Part shown: positions 44,759-53,154 of the stretch, one piece after another
Numbering within the stretch: position 1 is the first letter of the stretch
How the letters are laid out: each line of letters starts with the position of its first letter
DNA from: Atopobiaceae bacterium
GTDB taxonomy: Bacteria; Actinomycetota; Coriobacteriia; Coriobacteriales; Atopobiaceae
Reading direction: 5' to 3'
Assembly: GCA_902834555.1 (NCBI GenBank)
Contig: CADFJN010000010.1
Span: 1-64,000, forward strand
Length of the DNA: 64,000 bases
Translations under genes and position numbers: made by a program
The notes under the pieces: generated by a model
What the model saw: only the letters and a program-made list of their open reading frames with translations
What the model was told of the DNA's origin: nothing
The model's database searches: none

Positions 44759-47488
44759 ATGTCGGAGCAGCAGATGACACCTTCGAAGAGTGCGGAATCC
44801 CTAAAGGAAAAGACGCGCGGCAACGCCCTCGAGAAGGCAGCCGCAGAGTTTGCCGACGACGCAACCGAGAAGGACGAGACGGGCGCCCGTCGCAAGCGCG
44901 ACTTCTCCTACACCCAGAACCGTGAGCTCAGCTGGCTGCGCTTTGACAGCCGCGTGCTCGACGAGGCATTCGACGAGACGGTCCCCCTCTTCGAGCGCCT
45001 CAAGTTCTGCGCCATTTTTGGCTCCAACCTCGACGAGTGGTTCATGATCCGCATTGGCGGCCTCTCCGACCTCGCCTCCCTCAAGAACCAGCCGCGCGAC
45101 AACAAATCCAACAGGACGCCAGCCGAGCAGCTCGATGACATCTTTGCCGCCCTACCGGCAGACGTGGCACGCCAGCAGGAGGCGCTTGCGCTGGTCGAGG
45201 GCGAGCTTGCCTCCCACGGTCTTGCCCGCGTGACCCCCGACGCGTACACGCCGGAAGACCGCACCGCACTCTCCAAGTACTTCGATTCCCGTCTCGCACC
45301 CATCATCTCCCCCATGGTGGTCGACCCGCGCCACCCCTTCCCCAACCTGAGGAATGGCCGTCTCTTTGTGGCATGCACGCTCAACGGCCCCGACGAGACG
45401 GGCGTCCTAGGCATCATCGAGGTGCCTGCCTCCGAGTCTCGCGTGGTAGCCCTGCCCTCTGGCGCTAGGACCTTCCGCTACACCCTCATCGAGGATGTCA
45501 TGCGCACCTTCCTCGACCGCAGCTTTGGCGACTACGTCCCCAAGAAGTCTGCCGTGCTGCGCGTCACACGCAACGCAGACATCGACCCCGATGGCGAGGG
45601 AGTCGAGGAGGAAGAGGACTACCGTCAGCACATGAAGAAGGTCCTCAAGCTGCGCCAGCGCCTGCAGCCGGTGCGGCTCGAGGTCTCCGGCGAGTTTGGC
45701 CGCAAGTGGGAGGCGCTTGTCGCGCAGGAGCTTGGCCTTGAGGAGCGCCGCGTCTTCCACGTGGACATGCCGCTTGACCTGGGCTACGTCTATGGTCTCG
45801 AGGCAAAGATCCCCGACTGGGCCCACGCCGACGTAGTCTTCCCGCCCTTCGAGCCCCAGCCCTCCCCCATGGTCAACGCCAAGCTCCCCATGCGCGGCCA
45901 GGTGGAGGACCACGACGTTCTTCTCACCTACCCGTACGAGAGCATGTCTCCGCTGCTTCGCCTTGTGCGCGAGGCCTCCTCGGACGACCAGTGCATCTCT
46001 ATCAAGATCACGCTCTACCGCGTGGCTAAGAGCAGCCACCTCTGCGAGAGCCTCATAGCCGCCGCTGAGGCAGGCAAGGACGTCACCGTCCTCATGGAGC
46101 TGCGCGCCCGCTTTGACGAGGAGAACAACATCGCCTGGGCAGAGCGCCTGGAGGACGCCGGCTGCACCGTGATCTACGGCTCCGAGGGCTTCAAGTGCCA
46201 CTCGAAGATCTGCCAGATCACCTACCATGACAACGCCGGCATCAGCCGCATCACCTGCCTGGGAACCGGCAACTTCAACGAGAAGACCGCCAAGCTCTAC
46301 TCGGACTTCATGCTCATGACGGCCAACCCCACCATTGGCGCGGACGGCAACACGTTCTTCCGCAACCTTTCGCTGGGCAACCTCCGCGGCTCCTACCAGC
46401 TGCTGGGCGTGGCCCCGGCAAGCCTCAAGCCGCTCGTGATGCGCGGCCTTGACCGCGAGATCGAGCGCGCACGTGCCAACCAGCCCGCGCAGGTCTTCCT
46501 TAAGATGAACTCCCTCACCGACCGCGACGTGATCGACAAGATCGCCGAGGCCTGCGAGGCCGGCGTGCGCGTGCTCATGATTGTGCGCGGCATCTGCTGC
46601 ATCCGCGCCAACGTCCCCGGCAAGACCGACGGCCTTGTTGTGCGGCAAATCGTGGGACGCTTCCTCGAGCACGCCCGCGTCTACGCCTTTGGTGCCGAGT
46701 CCGACACGATCTACCTCTCCAGCGCCGACATGATGACAAGAAACACCGAGCGACGCGTGGAGATTGCCTACCCGGTGCTCGACCCCACCTGCCGTGCGCT
46801 GGTCACGACCTTCGTGAACCTCCAGCTTGCCGACAACGTGAAGGCGCGCCAGCTCACGGCCAAGGGAACCTGGGAGAAGGTCCCTCGCGAGAAGGAGGAG
46901 CCGCCCATCAACAGCCAGGAGGTCCTGCTCGCGCTTGCCCGCGTTCGCGCGCACACCAAGCGCTCTGAGGCCGCCGCCCTCACGCCCTTCTCGCGCATCG
47001 AGAAGATCCCGCACGGCCTTGCGCAGGCACTCTCGTCGCTGCCGGCAACGGGCGGCTACAACCACCCGCATGTTGCCGAGAAGCTCGTTGCCTCGATTGA
47101 CCCTACGTCCGAGGCCACCGCGCGCATCACCGAGCGCGAAGCGAAACGCGAGGAGGAGAAGCAGCGCGAGGAGCAGCACGCTGCGCAGGTAGCCGAGCGC
47201 GTGCTCACCGCTGCCGAGGACGCCGAAGTGGAAGAGGAGAGCCGTCCGGACGAGGAGAATGCTGGGGCCGAAGCGCCCGCGCCGCAGGAGGCTGCGGAGA
47301 CGGCTCCCGTAGCCAAGACGGAGACCCAGCCGTCACCAGAGCCCGCTCCCGCTCCGGCGCCCAAGCCCACGCCCGCCGCAACGTCCCCAGCACCCGCGCA
47401 AAGGAAGCGCAGCCGCCTTGCCACAGCTTTCTCACTCATTGGTCGCGGATTTGGCGTACTCTTTGGCGGACCGATGGACGAGGACTAA
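44759..47488 (+). CDS. ppk: Polyphosphate kinase 1 with long C-terminal tail
   Basis: Makes polyphosphate from ATP. 909 aa, against about 690-740 for most PPK1. N domain (FSYTQNRELSWLRFDSRVLDEA), head domain, and the catalytic core with CHSKI (phospho-accepting His region), TCLGTGNFNEKTA and the second HKD-like segment around SADMMTRNTERRVE. The last 180 residues are extra: a charged coiled-coil-like stretch (EREAKREEEKQREEQ) and a Pro/Ala/Glu-rich segment, ending in a short basic and hydrophobic end (RLATAFSLIGRGFGVLFGG). ATG 44759 is preferred to ATG 44753 by spacing from GGGGAGGA. Confidence 0.93.
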   Translation: MSEQQMTPSKSAESLKEKTRGNALEKAAAEFADDATEKDETGARRKRDFSYTQNRELSWLRFDSRVLDEAFDETVPLFERLKFCAIFGSNLDEWFMIRIGGLSDLASLKNQPRDNKSNRTPAEQLDDIFAALPADVARQQEALALVEGELASHGLARVTPDAYTPEDRTALSKYFDSRLAPIISPMVVDPRHPFPNLRNGRLFVACTLNGPDETGVLGIIEVPASESRVVALPSGARTFRYTLIEDVMRTFLDRSFGDYVPKKSAVLRVTRNADIDPDGEGVEEEEDYRQHMKKVLKLRQRLQPVRLEVSGEFGRKWEALVAQELGLEERRVFHVDMPLDLGYVYGLEAKIPDWAHADVVFPPFEPQPSPMVNAKLPMRGQVEDHDVLLTYPYESMSPLLRLVREASSDDQCISIKITLYRVAKSSHLCESLIAAAEAGKDVTVLMELRARFDEENNIAWAERLEDAGCTVIYGSEGFKCHSKICQITYHDNAGISRITCLGTGNFNEKTAKLYSDFMLMTANPTIGADGNTFFRNLSLGNLRGSYQLLGVAPASLKPLVMRGLDREIERARANQPAQVFLKMNSLTDRDVIDKIAEACEAGVRVLMIVRGICCIRANVPGKTDGLVVRQIVGRFLEHARVYAFGAESDTIYLSSADMMTRNTERRVEIAYPVLDPTCRALVTTFVNLQLADNVKARQLTAKGTWEKVPREKEEPPINSQEVLLALARVRAHTKRSEAAALTPFSRIEKIPHGLAQALSSLPATGGYNHPHVAEKLVASIDPTSEATARITEREAKREEEKQREEQHAAQVAERVLTAAEDAEVEEESRPDEENAGAEAPAPQEAAETAPVAKTETQPSPEPAPAPAPKPTPAATSPAPAQRKRSRLATAFSLIGRGFGVLFGGPMDED

Positions 47489-47503
47489 CGCAAGGACGAG
47501 CGC

Positions 47504-48826
47504 ATGACAACAAAGAGGCTAAAGATCGAGCGCATGGGCTACGGCCCAGAGGCGATCGCGCACGATTCCGATGGCAAGACCGTGTTCGTTACGGGAGGCG
47601 TGCCCGGTGACACCGTGGAGGCCGAGACGGACGCCGAGGAGGCGCGCTTCTCTCGTGCGCACGTGACCACGGTGCTCGAAGACTCGCCTGACCGCGTGAC
47701 ACCGCCCTGCCCATTTGTGGACGTCTGTGGCGGTTGCCCCTGGGCGCACCTCTCCTACGAGGCGCAGCTCGCCGCTAAGCGCTCCGGCGTTGTCGACGCG
47801 CTCACGCGCCTGGGGGGCTTCTCGGCAGAGGATGCCGAGGCCCTCGTGGCGCCCGTCGTGGCACCCGGAGAGCCCTGGGGCTACCGCAACAAGGTCGAGC
47901 TTGCCGTGGGAAACCAGCGCGGGCGCACCATGGTAGGCATGCATGCGGCCGGCTCTTCTGACGTGGTGAAGGTTCCCTCCTGCCCGCTTCTGGACTCCAA
48001 GTTCAAGGGCGTCGTGAAGGCCGTGCAGGGGGCCATGAACTTCCTTGCCGGCTCTCGCGACCTTGGCCTCGAGCGCGTGGGCATTCGCGCTTCTCGGCGT
48101 ACGAAGGAGCTTGAGGTGGCCCTTTGGGGCACGCCGGGCCCCTTCCCGCGCCCGCAGGTGGCCAAGGTGCTTGGCGACGCCACCAAGGTGACTTCCGTCG
48201 TGCGTGTCATGCAGAAGGGGCCGGCCAAGGCGCGCCGCATCGCCGGAGTCGAGCGTCTCTCGGGCAAGGGTTCCTGGGGAGAGCTTGTGGGAAGCGAGGC
48301 AATGCGCGTCTCGGCGCCCTCGTTCTTCCAGGTGAACACCAGGGGCGCGGACAAGCTCGTCTCGCTGGTGATGGAGGGTCTCTCCCCCAGCGAGGACGAG
48401 GAGGCCATGGACCTCTACTGCGGGGCAGGCACCTTCACGCTGCCGCTTGCACGCAAATCTGGCTTTGTCTCGGCAGTCGAGTCCTACGGTCCGGCCGTGC
48501 GAGACCTGCGTCACAACCTTGACGCGGCAAACCTCACCAACGTCGACCCCATTGGCGGGGACGCGGGCATCGAGTTCCCAGACGTCGATGCGGACGTTAT
48601 CGTGGTCGACCCGCCGCGTGCGGGCCTCGCGGCCGACGTGGTGGCGCAGCTCTCCGACCAGCCTGCGCGCGCAATTGCGTACGTCTCCTGCGATCCTGCG
48701 ACGCTTGCCCGCGACCTCGCACGATTCCGCGACGAGGGCGTGTTCAGGCCCGTGAGTGTAACGCCCGTGGACCTCTTCCCGCAGACCTTCCACGTGGAGA
48801 ACGTGACCATCCTCCACAGGCAATGA
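47504..48826 (+). CDS. RlmD/TrmA-family RNA (uracil-5-)-methyltransferase
   Basis: 440 aa. N-terminal TRAM domain (about 5-60), [4Fe-4S] cysteines CPFVDVCGGCPW, SAM-binding DLYCGAGTFTLPLA and the catalytic Cys in YVSCDPATLARDL. These enzymes make 5-methyluridine in 23S rRNA or tRNA; which one cannot be decided. It starts 15 nt after ppk. The TGA stop is inside a palindrome at 48820-48856. Confidence 0.9.
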   Translation: MTTKRLKIERMGYGPEAIAHDSDGKTVFVTGGVPGDTVEAETDAEEARFSRAHVTTVLEDSPDRVTPPCPFVDVCGGCPWAHLSYEAQLAAKRSGVVDALTRLGGFSAEDAEALVAPVVAPGEPWGYRNKVELAVGNQRGRTMVGMHAAGSSDVVKVPSCPLLDSKFKGVVKAVQGAMNFLAGSRDLGLERVGIRASRRTKELEVALWGTPGPFPRPQVAKVLGDATKVTSVVRVMQKGPAKARRIAGVERLSGKGSWGELVGSEAMRVSAPSFFQVNTRGADKLVSLVMEGLSPSEDEEAMDLYCGAGTFTLPLARKSGFVSAVESYGPAVRDLRHNLDAANLTNVDPIGGDAGIEFPDVDADVIVVDPPRAGLAADVVAQLSDQPARAIAYVSCDPATLARDLARFRDEGVFRPVSVTPVDLFPQTFHVENVTILHRQ

Positions 48827-48856
48827 GACAAGGGGACAGTCCCTTTGTCTCATTGC
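48820..48856. terminator. Palindromic terminator-like element containing the stop, copy 2
   Basis: 18-bp arms (48820-48837 with 48839-48856) with one G-U pair around a single base. The core TGAGACAAGGGGAC supplies the TGA of the RNA methyltransferase and matches copy 1 at 3314-3348. Followed by CAAAAGC rather than a U-tract. Confidence 0.72.
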
Positions 48857-48902
48857 AAAAGCACGCAGGTCGCGCAATAGGACCTAAGCAGGAGGATCTA
48901 GC

Positions 48903-49319
48903 TTGGAAATTCGCACGTATCGCTCGCTTCCGCAGGAGGCGATTCTCGTCCGCACGAAGGTTTTTGTGGAAGAGCAAGGCTTCAAGAATGAGTTCGACGA
49001 GGTGGACGGCTCCGCGCTGCACCTTGTTGCCTTCGAGGATGGCACGCCAATAGGGACCTGCCGTCTGTTCTCCTCGGATGAGCGCGAGTGCCTTGTGCTT
49101 GGAAGGCTTGCGGTGCTCAAGGCCGGCAGGGGTAAGGGCGTAGGCCAGGCGCTTGTGCGCGTGTGCGAGAAGCGCGCGCTGGAGCAAGGCAAGCACCGCA
49201 TCGAGCTGCTGGCACAGGTGAGGGCAAAGGGCTTCTACGAGAAGCTTGGCTTTCACGCGCTTGACGAGAGGTGCGACGACGAGGGCTGCCCCCACGTCTG
49301 GATGAGAATAGACCTCTAG
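48903..49319 (+). CDS. GNAT-family N-acetyltransferase
   Basis: 138 aa. GNAT fold with the acetyl-CoA pyrophosphate loop LAVLKAGRGKGVGQAL and ending in GFYEKLGFHALDERCDDEGCPHVWM, typical of the ElaA/YjcF-like subgroup. Substrate unknown. It starts with TTG (48903), supported by AGGAGG at 48890-48895, 7 nt away. A terminator follows at 49515. Confidence 0.87.
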   Translation: MEIRTYRSLPQEAILVRTKVFVEEQGFKNEFDEVDGSALHLVAFEDGTPIGTCRLFSSDERECLVLGRLAVLKAGRGKGVGQALVRVCEKRALEQGKHRIELLAQVRAKGFYEKLGFHALDERCDDEGCPHVWMRIDL

Positions 49320-49762
49320 GGATGCTGCTGCTTGGGCACTGTCGTTGGGACGCTGCGGCTGCCAGAACGTGCCAACCGATGACGATTTGTCGCCGGAGCA
49401 GCGGTTTTGATGCAGATTGCAACAAGACGCGCCCTGCGGAGACACCCCAATCGCCGGGGGGCTTGTTGTCGCGGCAATCACATACCGTTCCCCAGCAATC
49501 ACGTACAAAGATGCCGCTCCGGCGCCAAATTCACGCCGGAGCGGGCGTTTCTGTCTTCCCCTCGACACACCGCGCGCCACGATGCCAAATACCCCTAAGC
49601 AGCTAGGAATAAACCGCAGCTCAACGGCCCAATTCTGTGCCTCGCAGCTCTTTTTGGACCGTAGGCAGAATTACGTTGCGCACCGCTGCGGAAACGTGTA
49701 AAAAGATTAAGACCTTGGGTAAGGGGCCCAGGGACGAGAAGTTCAAGTGAGAGGAACGCAAC
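49320..49762. other. 443-nt gap between GNAT and ferredoxin genes
   Basis: No credible gene on either strand. It holds the terminator at 49515 and a possible ferredoxin promoter (TTGCGC 49676-49681, 17 nt, TAAAAA 49699-49704). Confidence 0.6.
49515..49550 (+). terminator. Rho-independent terminator after the GNAT gene
   Basis: 10-bp perfect stem (49515-49524 with 49534-49543, 9-nt loop) followed by GGCGTTTCTGTCTT. Confidence 0.65.
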
Positions 49763-49948
49763 ATGAAGGCTTCTGTCAACGAGGATTGCATCGGCTGCGG
49801 TCTTTGCGAGGGCACCTGCCCCGACGTCTTCAGCATCGGCGACGACGGCGTCGCGCACGCCATCGAGGGCGACGTGCCCGAGGATGCCGAGGACAGCGCC
49901 CAGGAGGCGGCTGACAACTGCCCCGTCTCCGCCATCACCGTCGAGTAG
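49763..49948 (+). CDS. Single-cluster [4Fe-4S] ferredoxin
   Basis: 61-aa acidic ferredoxin. Ligands C9, C12, C15 (CIGCGLC) and C53 (NCPVSAI); C19 is an extra Cys in TCPDVF, as in Thermotoga-type ferredoxins where it can form a disulphide, but here the partner Cys is missing. It stands alone between two terminators, as a monocistronic electron carrier. Confidence 0.94.
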   Translation: MKASVNEDCIGCGLCEGTCPDVFSIGDDGVAHAIEGDVPEDAEDSAQEAADNCPVSAITVE

Positions 49949-49977
49949 CCCACACGGCTCATACGGCTCTGGCACAG

Positions 49978-50013
49978 GCGAGGGGGTCGCGTATGCGGCC
50001 CCCTCGCTTTGTC
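49978..50013 (+). terminator. Rho-independent terminator of the ferredoxin gene
   Basis: 13-bp stem with one G-U pair (49978-49990 with 49995-50007, GTAT loop), followed by TTTGTCTTTG. Confidence 0.88.
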
Positions 50014-50088
50014 TTTGCTCGACCCAGACCACGGGCTACCGCAGAACGGCTATGCTACCAACGAACACACCCCAGCGATTGGAAGCGC

Positions 50089-50712
50089 ATGTACCTGGCA
50101 TCGCAATCCCCCAGACGGCGTCAGCTCCTCGAGGCGGCGGGCTTCTCGCTCATCATCGTTCCCGCAGACATAGACGAGGCACGCCAGGAGGGCGAGACGC
50201 CCACGCATCTGGTGGAGCGGCTTGCCCGCCAGAAGGCCGAGGCAACGCGCACTGCGCTGGCGCTCGAGGCAACCGAGGACGTGCTTCTTGCAGCAGACAC
50301 CATCGTCTGGACCGAGAACGGCGACGTTCTGGGCAAGCCCGCAGACGAGAAGGCCGCCTGCGCCATGCTGCGGGAGCTTTCGGGACGCACGCATCATGTC
50401 TCAACGAGCGTCTGCCTCATGCACCTTGACCCCATGGCAAAGGCGCTTGCAACCCGCTCGTTCGTCGAGACCACGCGCGTTTCGTTCTTTGACCTCTCAG
50501 ACAAGGAGATCCGTGCCTACGTGGCCTCCGGTGAGCCCATGGACAAGGCGGGCGCCTACGGCATCCAAGGGCGAGGCAGGCTGCTTGTGAGCGGCATAGA
50601 GGGCGACTGGGCAAACGTTGTTGGACTGCCGGTGGCCCGTGTTGTGCGAGAACTTGGGGTACTTCTCGGCAGGCAGGACCTTGTGGCCCGCTGCCTGGGT
50701 TCGCAGAACTAG
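50089..50712 (+). CDS. maf: Maf-family nucleoside triphosphate pyrophosphatase
   Basis: 207 aa. Maf enzymes hydrolyse dTTP/UTP or related nucleotides and affect septation. Signature LASQSPRRRQLLEAAGF at the N-terminus, AADTIVW, and GKPADEKAA are present. ATG 50089 begins the conserved motif; the upstream frame is non-homologous. It is followed 18 nt later by a P1 peptidase gene. Confidence 0.93.
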   Translation: MYLASQSPRRRQLLEAAGFSLIIVPADIDEARQEGETPTHLVERLARQKAEATRTALALEATEDVLLAADTIVWTENGDVLGKPADEKAACAMLRELSGRTHHVSTSVCLMHLDPMAKALATRSFVETTRVSFFDLSDKEIRAYVASGEPMDKAGAYGIQGRGRLLVSGIEGDWANVVGLPVARVVRELGVLLGRQDLVARCLGSQN

Positions 50713-50730
50713 CTGACGAGAGGAACAACC

Positions 50731-51705
50731 ATGGCAAGCATCGATAGCATCACCCAAATCCCCGGCATCTTTGCCGCGCATGCAACCAATGTCGATGCCG
50801 GCACGGGCTGCACGGTCATCGTGTGCCCCAAGGGCGCCACGGGTGGCGTCGACGTGCGCGGTGGAGCCCCGGCAACACGTGAGACGGACCTTCTCCGCCC
50901 CGAGGAGACCGTCCAGACGCTCAATGCCGTGGTCCTCTCCGGCGGGTCTGCCTACGGCCTGGCGGCGTCCTGTGGCGTTGCAGAGGAGCTCGAGCACCAC
51001 GGAATTGGCTTGGACGTAGGCGTTGGCGTAGTGCCCATTGTCTCGGGTGCCTGCGTGTTTGACCTGGCGTGCGGAGACCCCCACGTGCGACCCACGGCAG
51101 AGGACGGGGCCCAGGCCACGCGCCTGGCACTTGCAGGGAACGGAGAGCCCCTTCCCCGCGGCAACGTGGGCGCCGGCACTGGCTGCACGGTTGGCAAGGT
51201 TGGGGGACCTGCACGCGCCATGAAGAGCGGCCTTGGCGAGGACGTGGAAAGCGCCGGCGCGCTGGTCTGCGGCGCCGTGGCCGCCGTGAACGCCTGCGGA
51301 GACGTGGTCGACCCCGCAACCGGCGCGGCAATTGCAGGTCTTCGAACCAAGGACGGTGAGGCCCTTGCAAGCACCGAGGAAGAGCTCCTCTCGCTGGCAG
51401 CCCAGATGCCGCTCGAGCGTCGCACCAACACAACCATCTCGTGCGTGGTCACAAACGCCCGTCTCACCAAGCCGCAGGCCACGAAGGTGGCCCAGATGGC
51501 GGCAGACGCCTACGCCCACGCCATCAGGCCCACGCACAGCACCAACGACGGCGACACCATCTTTGTGATGGCCACGGGCGAGGTCGAGGCGCAGGTGGAC
51601 GTTGTGGGGGTTCTCGCCACCCGTGCCCTCGAGCGGGCGATTGCGGATGGGGCGAGAAGCGCCACCGCAGCGTATGGCCTTCCTGCTGCTCGAGACCTGG
51701 CGTAA
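50731..51705 (+). CDS. P1-family (DmpA/NylC-like) Ntn-hydrolase
   Basis: 324 aa. Family P1 peptidases cleave themselves before a Thr or Ser that becomes the nucleophile; here RRTNTTISCVV near residue 232 has that pattern (cleavage at N-T). Other motifs: VVLSGGSAYGLAA and NVGAGTGCTVGK. Known members act on beta-peptides, D-amino peptides or nylon oligomers; the natural substrate here is unknown. Co-transcribed with maf. Confidence 0.9.
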   Translation: MASIDSITQIPGIFAAHATNVDAGTGCTVIVCPKGATGGVDVRGGAPATRETDLLRPEETVQTLNAVVLSGGSAYGLAASCGVAEELEHHGIGLDVGVGVVPIVSGACVFDLACGDPHVRPTAEDGAQATRLALAGNGEPLPRGNVGAGTGCTVGKVGGPARAMKSGLGEDVESAGALVCGAVAAVNACGDVVDPATGAAIAGLRTKDGEALASTEEELLSLAAQMPLERRTNTTISCVVTNARLTKPQATKVAQMAADAYAHAIRPTHSTNDGDTIFVMATGEVEAQVDVVGVLATRALERAIADGARSATAAYGLPAARDLA

Positions 51706-51773
51706 ACGCTGCGGCGACTAGCCCCGTGCCCGATGCGTCCCTCTCGCCATTCTCGCTTCCCACGTCACCATCG

Positions 51774-51856
51774 CGGAGAATAGCTCCTTTTCATAAAAGC
51801 CCCTCGCGTTTGCCCTGTTGGCGCGAAGTCGTTTTAAGAAATGGAGCTGTTCTCCG
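51774..51856. repeat. Dispersed inverted-repeat element, copy 2
   Basis: 25-bp arms 51774-51798 and 51832-51856 pair at 22 positions around a 33-nt centre. Matches copy 1 (30204-30278) over most of its length; see there. Together with the long terminator at 51910 it fills the 302-nt gap between the P1 peptidase and the glycosyltransferase genes. Confidence 0.72.
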
Positions 51857-51909
51857 TAAATGAGCCCAAGCCCACACCCCCGGGCAAGACGCGCCAAGGG
51901 AATACGCAT

Positions 51910-51980
51910 GCACCGGGGCCCTGTCTGCTTAAGGAGTTCTTCGCGCAGCGTAACTCCAAAAGCAGACAGGGCCCCGGTGC
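51910..51980. terminator. Large bidirectional terminator hairpin
   Basis: 21-bp perfect outer stem (51910-51930 with 51960-51980) plus an inner 6-bp stem (51933-51938 with 51952-51957). It lies between convergent genes (P1 peptidase and glycosyltransferase), with a short AAG/TT junction rather than a U-tract. Confidence 0.75.
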
Positions 51981-52007
51981 TTCAGGTACGTCTCCCCTTG
52001 GGCGTCC

Positions 52008-53042
52008 CTAGTTGAATTTCACGTGCTTCTGCGCCACGCGATAGCCCCAGAGCGTGATGTCCTTGCCCACGAGGCCAGGCAGGTTGGTCGCAATGCCCAC
52101 AACCCCGTGGCGCGCGCGACGATACATCTTGGGGTCATAGGCCTTGAGGTCGTCCCAGAGCTTCTTGAGCTGCTCCTCGGCATCGGACCTGTCGGACTTC
52201 TTCGAGAAGACCGAGCAGATCGCCATGATGATCGTGAAGTAGCTCATCATGTACTCGCGGAGCTTGCGCGGCTGAACGTCGTCGTAGAGGTGGTAGGCCT
52301 CCCACATGACGCGGGCAACGCGCCAGTAGTGGTCCACGCGGCTCGTGAGCACGGCGTCGTTCACGGACTGGTCCTCACGCCCAATGAAGTAGCGATAGAG
52401 GTCCACATCAAGGTAGTAGAGGTTGTGGCACCTGGGGAACGGCACGTAGGCGTAGATGTTGTCCACATAGAACGTGTGAGCCGGCATCTGGAGGTTGGCT
52501 GCGCGCAGCGTCTTGGTGCGGTACGTGAGCGCATGCATAAGCAGGTACTGCGTCTTCTTGAAATGACCAATGTCGCTCCAGGTAAAGACGCGGCCCACCG
52601 GCAACACGTGACGGTAGTCGACCACGTTCTGGGTGCCGTCCTCGACGTGCTCGTACACGTAATTGGTGATCACAAGGTCGACGCTGTCGCCCAGCTCAAC
52701 AAAGCGGCGGAGCGTGGTGAGAAGGCGCTGGAGAGCCTCTGCGTCAAACCAGTCGTCCGAGTCGATGTTCTTGAAGTACGCACCCTGAGCCGCGCCCACG
52801 GCAGCCATCACGGCCTTACCGTGGCCACCGTTCTCCTGATGGACCGCACGGATGATATTGGGATAGCGCTCGGCCCACTCATCGGCCTTCTGTGGCGTTT
52901 CGTCCTTGGTGGAGCCGTCATCCACAATCACAATCTCGACGTCCTCGGCGTAGCCGGACCCCTCGAGGATGGAAGTGATGCATTTGTCCATGTAGGCCGC
53001 CGCGTTGTAGCACGGGATGCCAAAGGTGATGGTCTTCTCCAT
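52008..53042 (-). CDS. Family 2 glycosyltransferase
   Basis: 344-aa GT-A fold enzyme: ITFGIPCYNAAAYMDKCI at the N-terminus, IVDDGSTKDET, and the DSDDW catalytic metal site in NIDSDDWFD. No membrane helix is evident. The C-terminal half has many Tyr residues (DNIYAYVPFPRCHNLYYLDVDLYRY). Paired with the UDP-galactopyranose mutase gene 112 nt upstream, suggesting galactofuranose addition to a surface polymer. Confidence 0.88.
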   Translation of the reverse strand: MEKTITFGIPCYNAAAYMDKCITSILEGSGYAEDVEIVIVDDGSTKDETPQKADEWAERYPNIIRAVHQENGGHGKAVMAAVGAAQGAYFKNIDSDDWFDAEALQRLLTTLRRFVELGDSVDLVITNYVYEHVEDGTQNVVDYRHVLPVGRVFTWSDIGHFKKTQYLLMHALTYRTKTLRAANLQMPAHTFYVDNIYAYVPFPRCHNLYYLDVDLYRYFIGREDQSVNDAVLTSRVDHYWRVARVMWEAYHLYDDVQPRKLREYMMSYFTIIMAICSVFSKKSDRSDAEEQLKKLWDDLKAYDPKMYRRARHGVVGIATNLPGLVGKDITLWGYRVAQKHVKFN

Positions 53043-53113
53043 GTGTGTCTGCCGTTCTCAGTCGGTGGTGCGTAAAAGAGCTTAAGCGAGGGAGACGCCC
53101 CCCGCCCCGGTAG

Positions 53114-53147
53114 AAAATGAGGGCGGGGAACCTCGTTCTCCCCGCCC
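53114..53147 (-). terminator. Terminator of glf
   Basis: 9-bp perfect stem (53121-53129 with 53139-53147, 9-nt loop) followed in the minus direction by TCATTTTCTA. It separates glf from the downstream glycosyltransferase gene. Confidence 0.75.
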
Positions 53148-53154
53148 CAGCATA

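Noticed and set aside
45407..47179. 590-codon minus-strand frame inside ppk
   Set aside because: Antisense shadow of a GC-rich gene; composition lacks any family motif while ppk is certain.
51718..51909. 63-codon minus-strand frame through repeat copy 2
   Set aside because: The corresponding frame has a stop in copy 1 and codons are not conserved; explained by the repeat.
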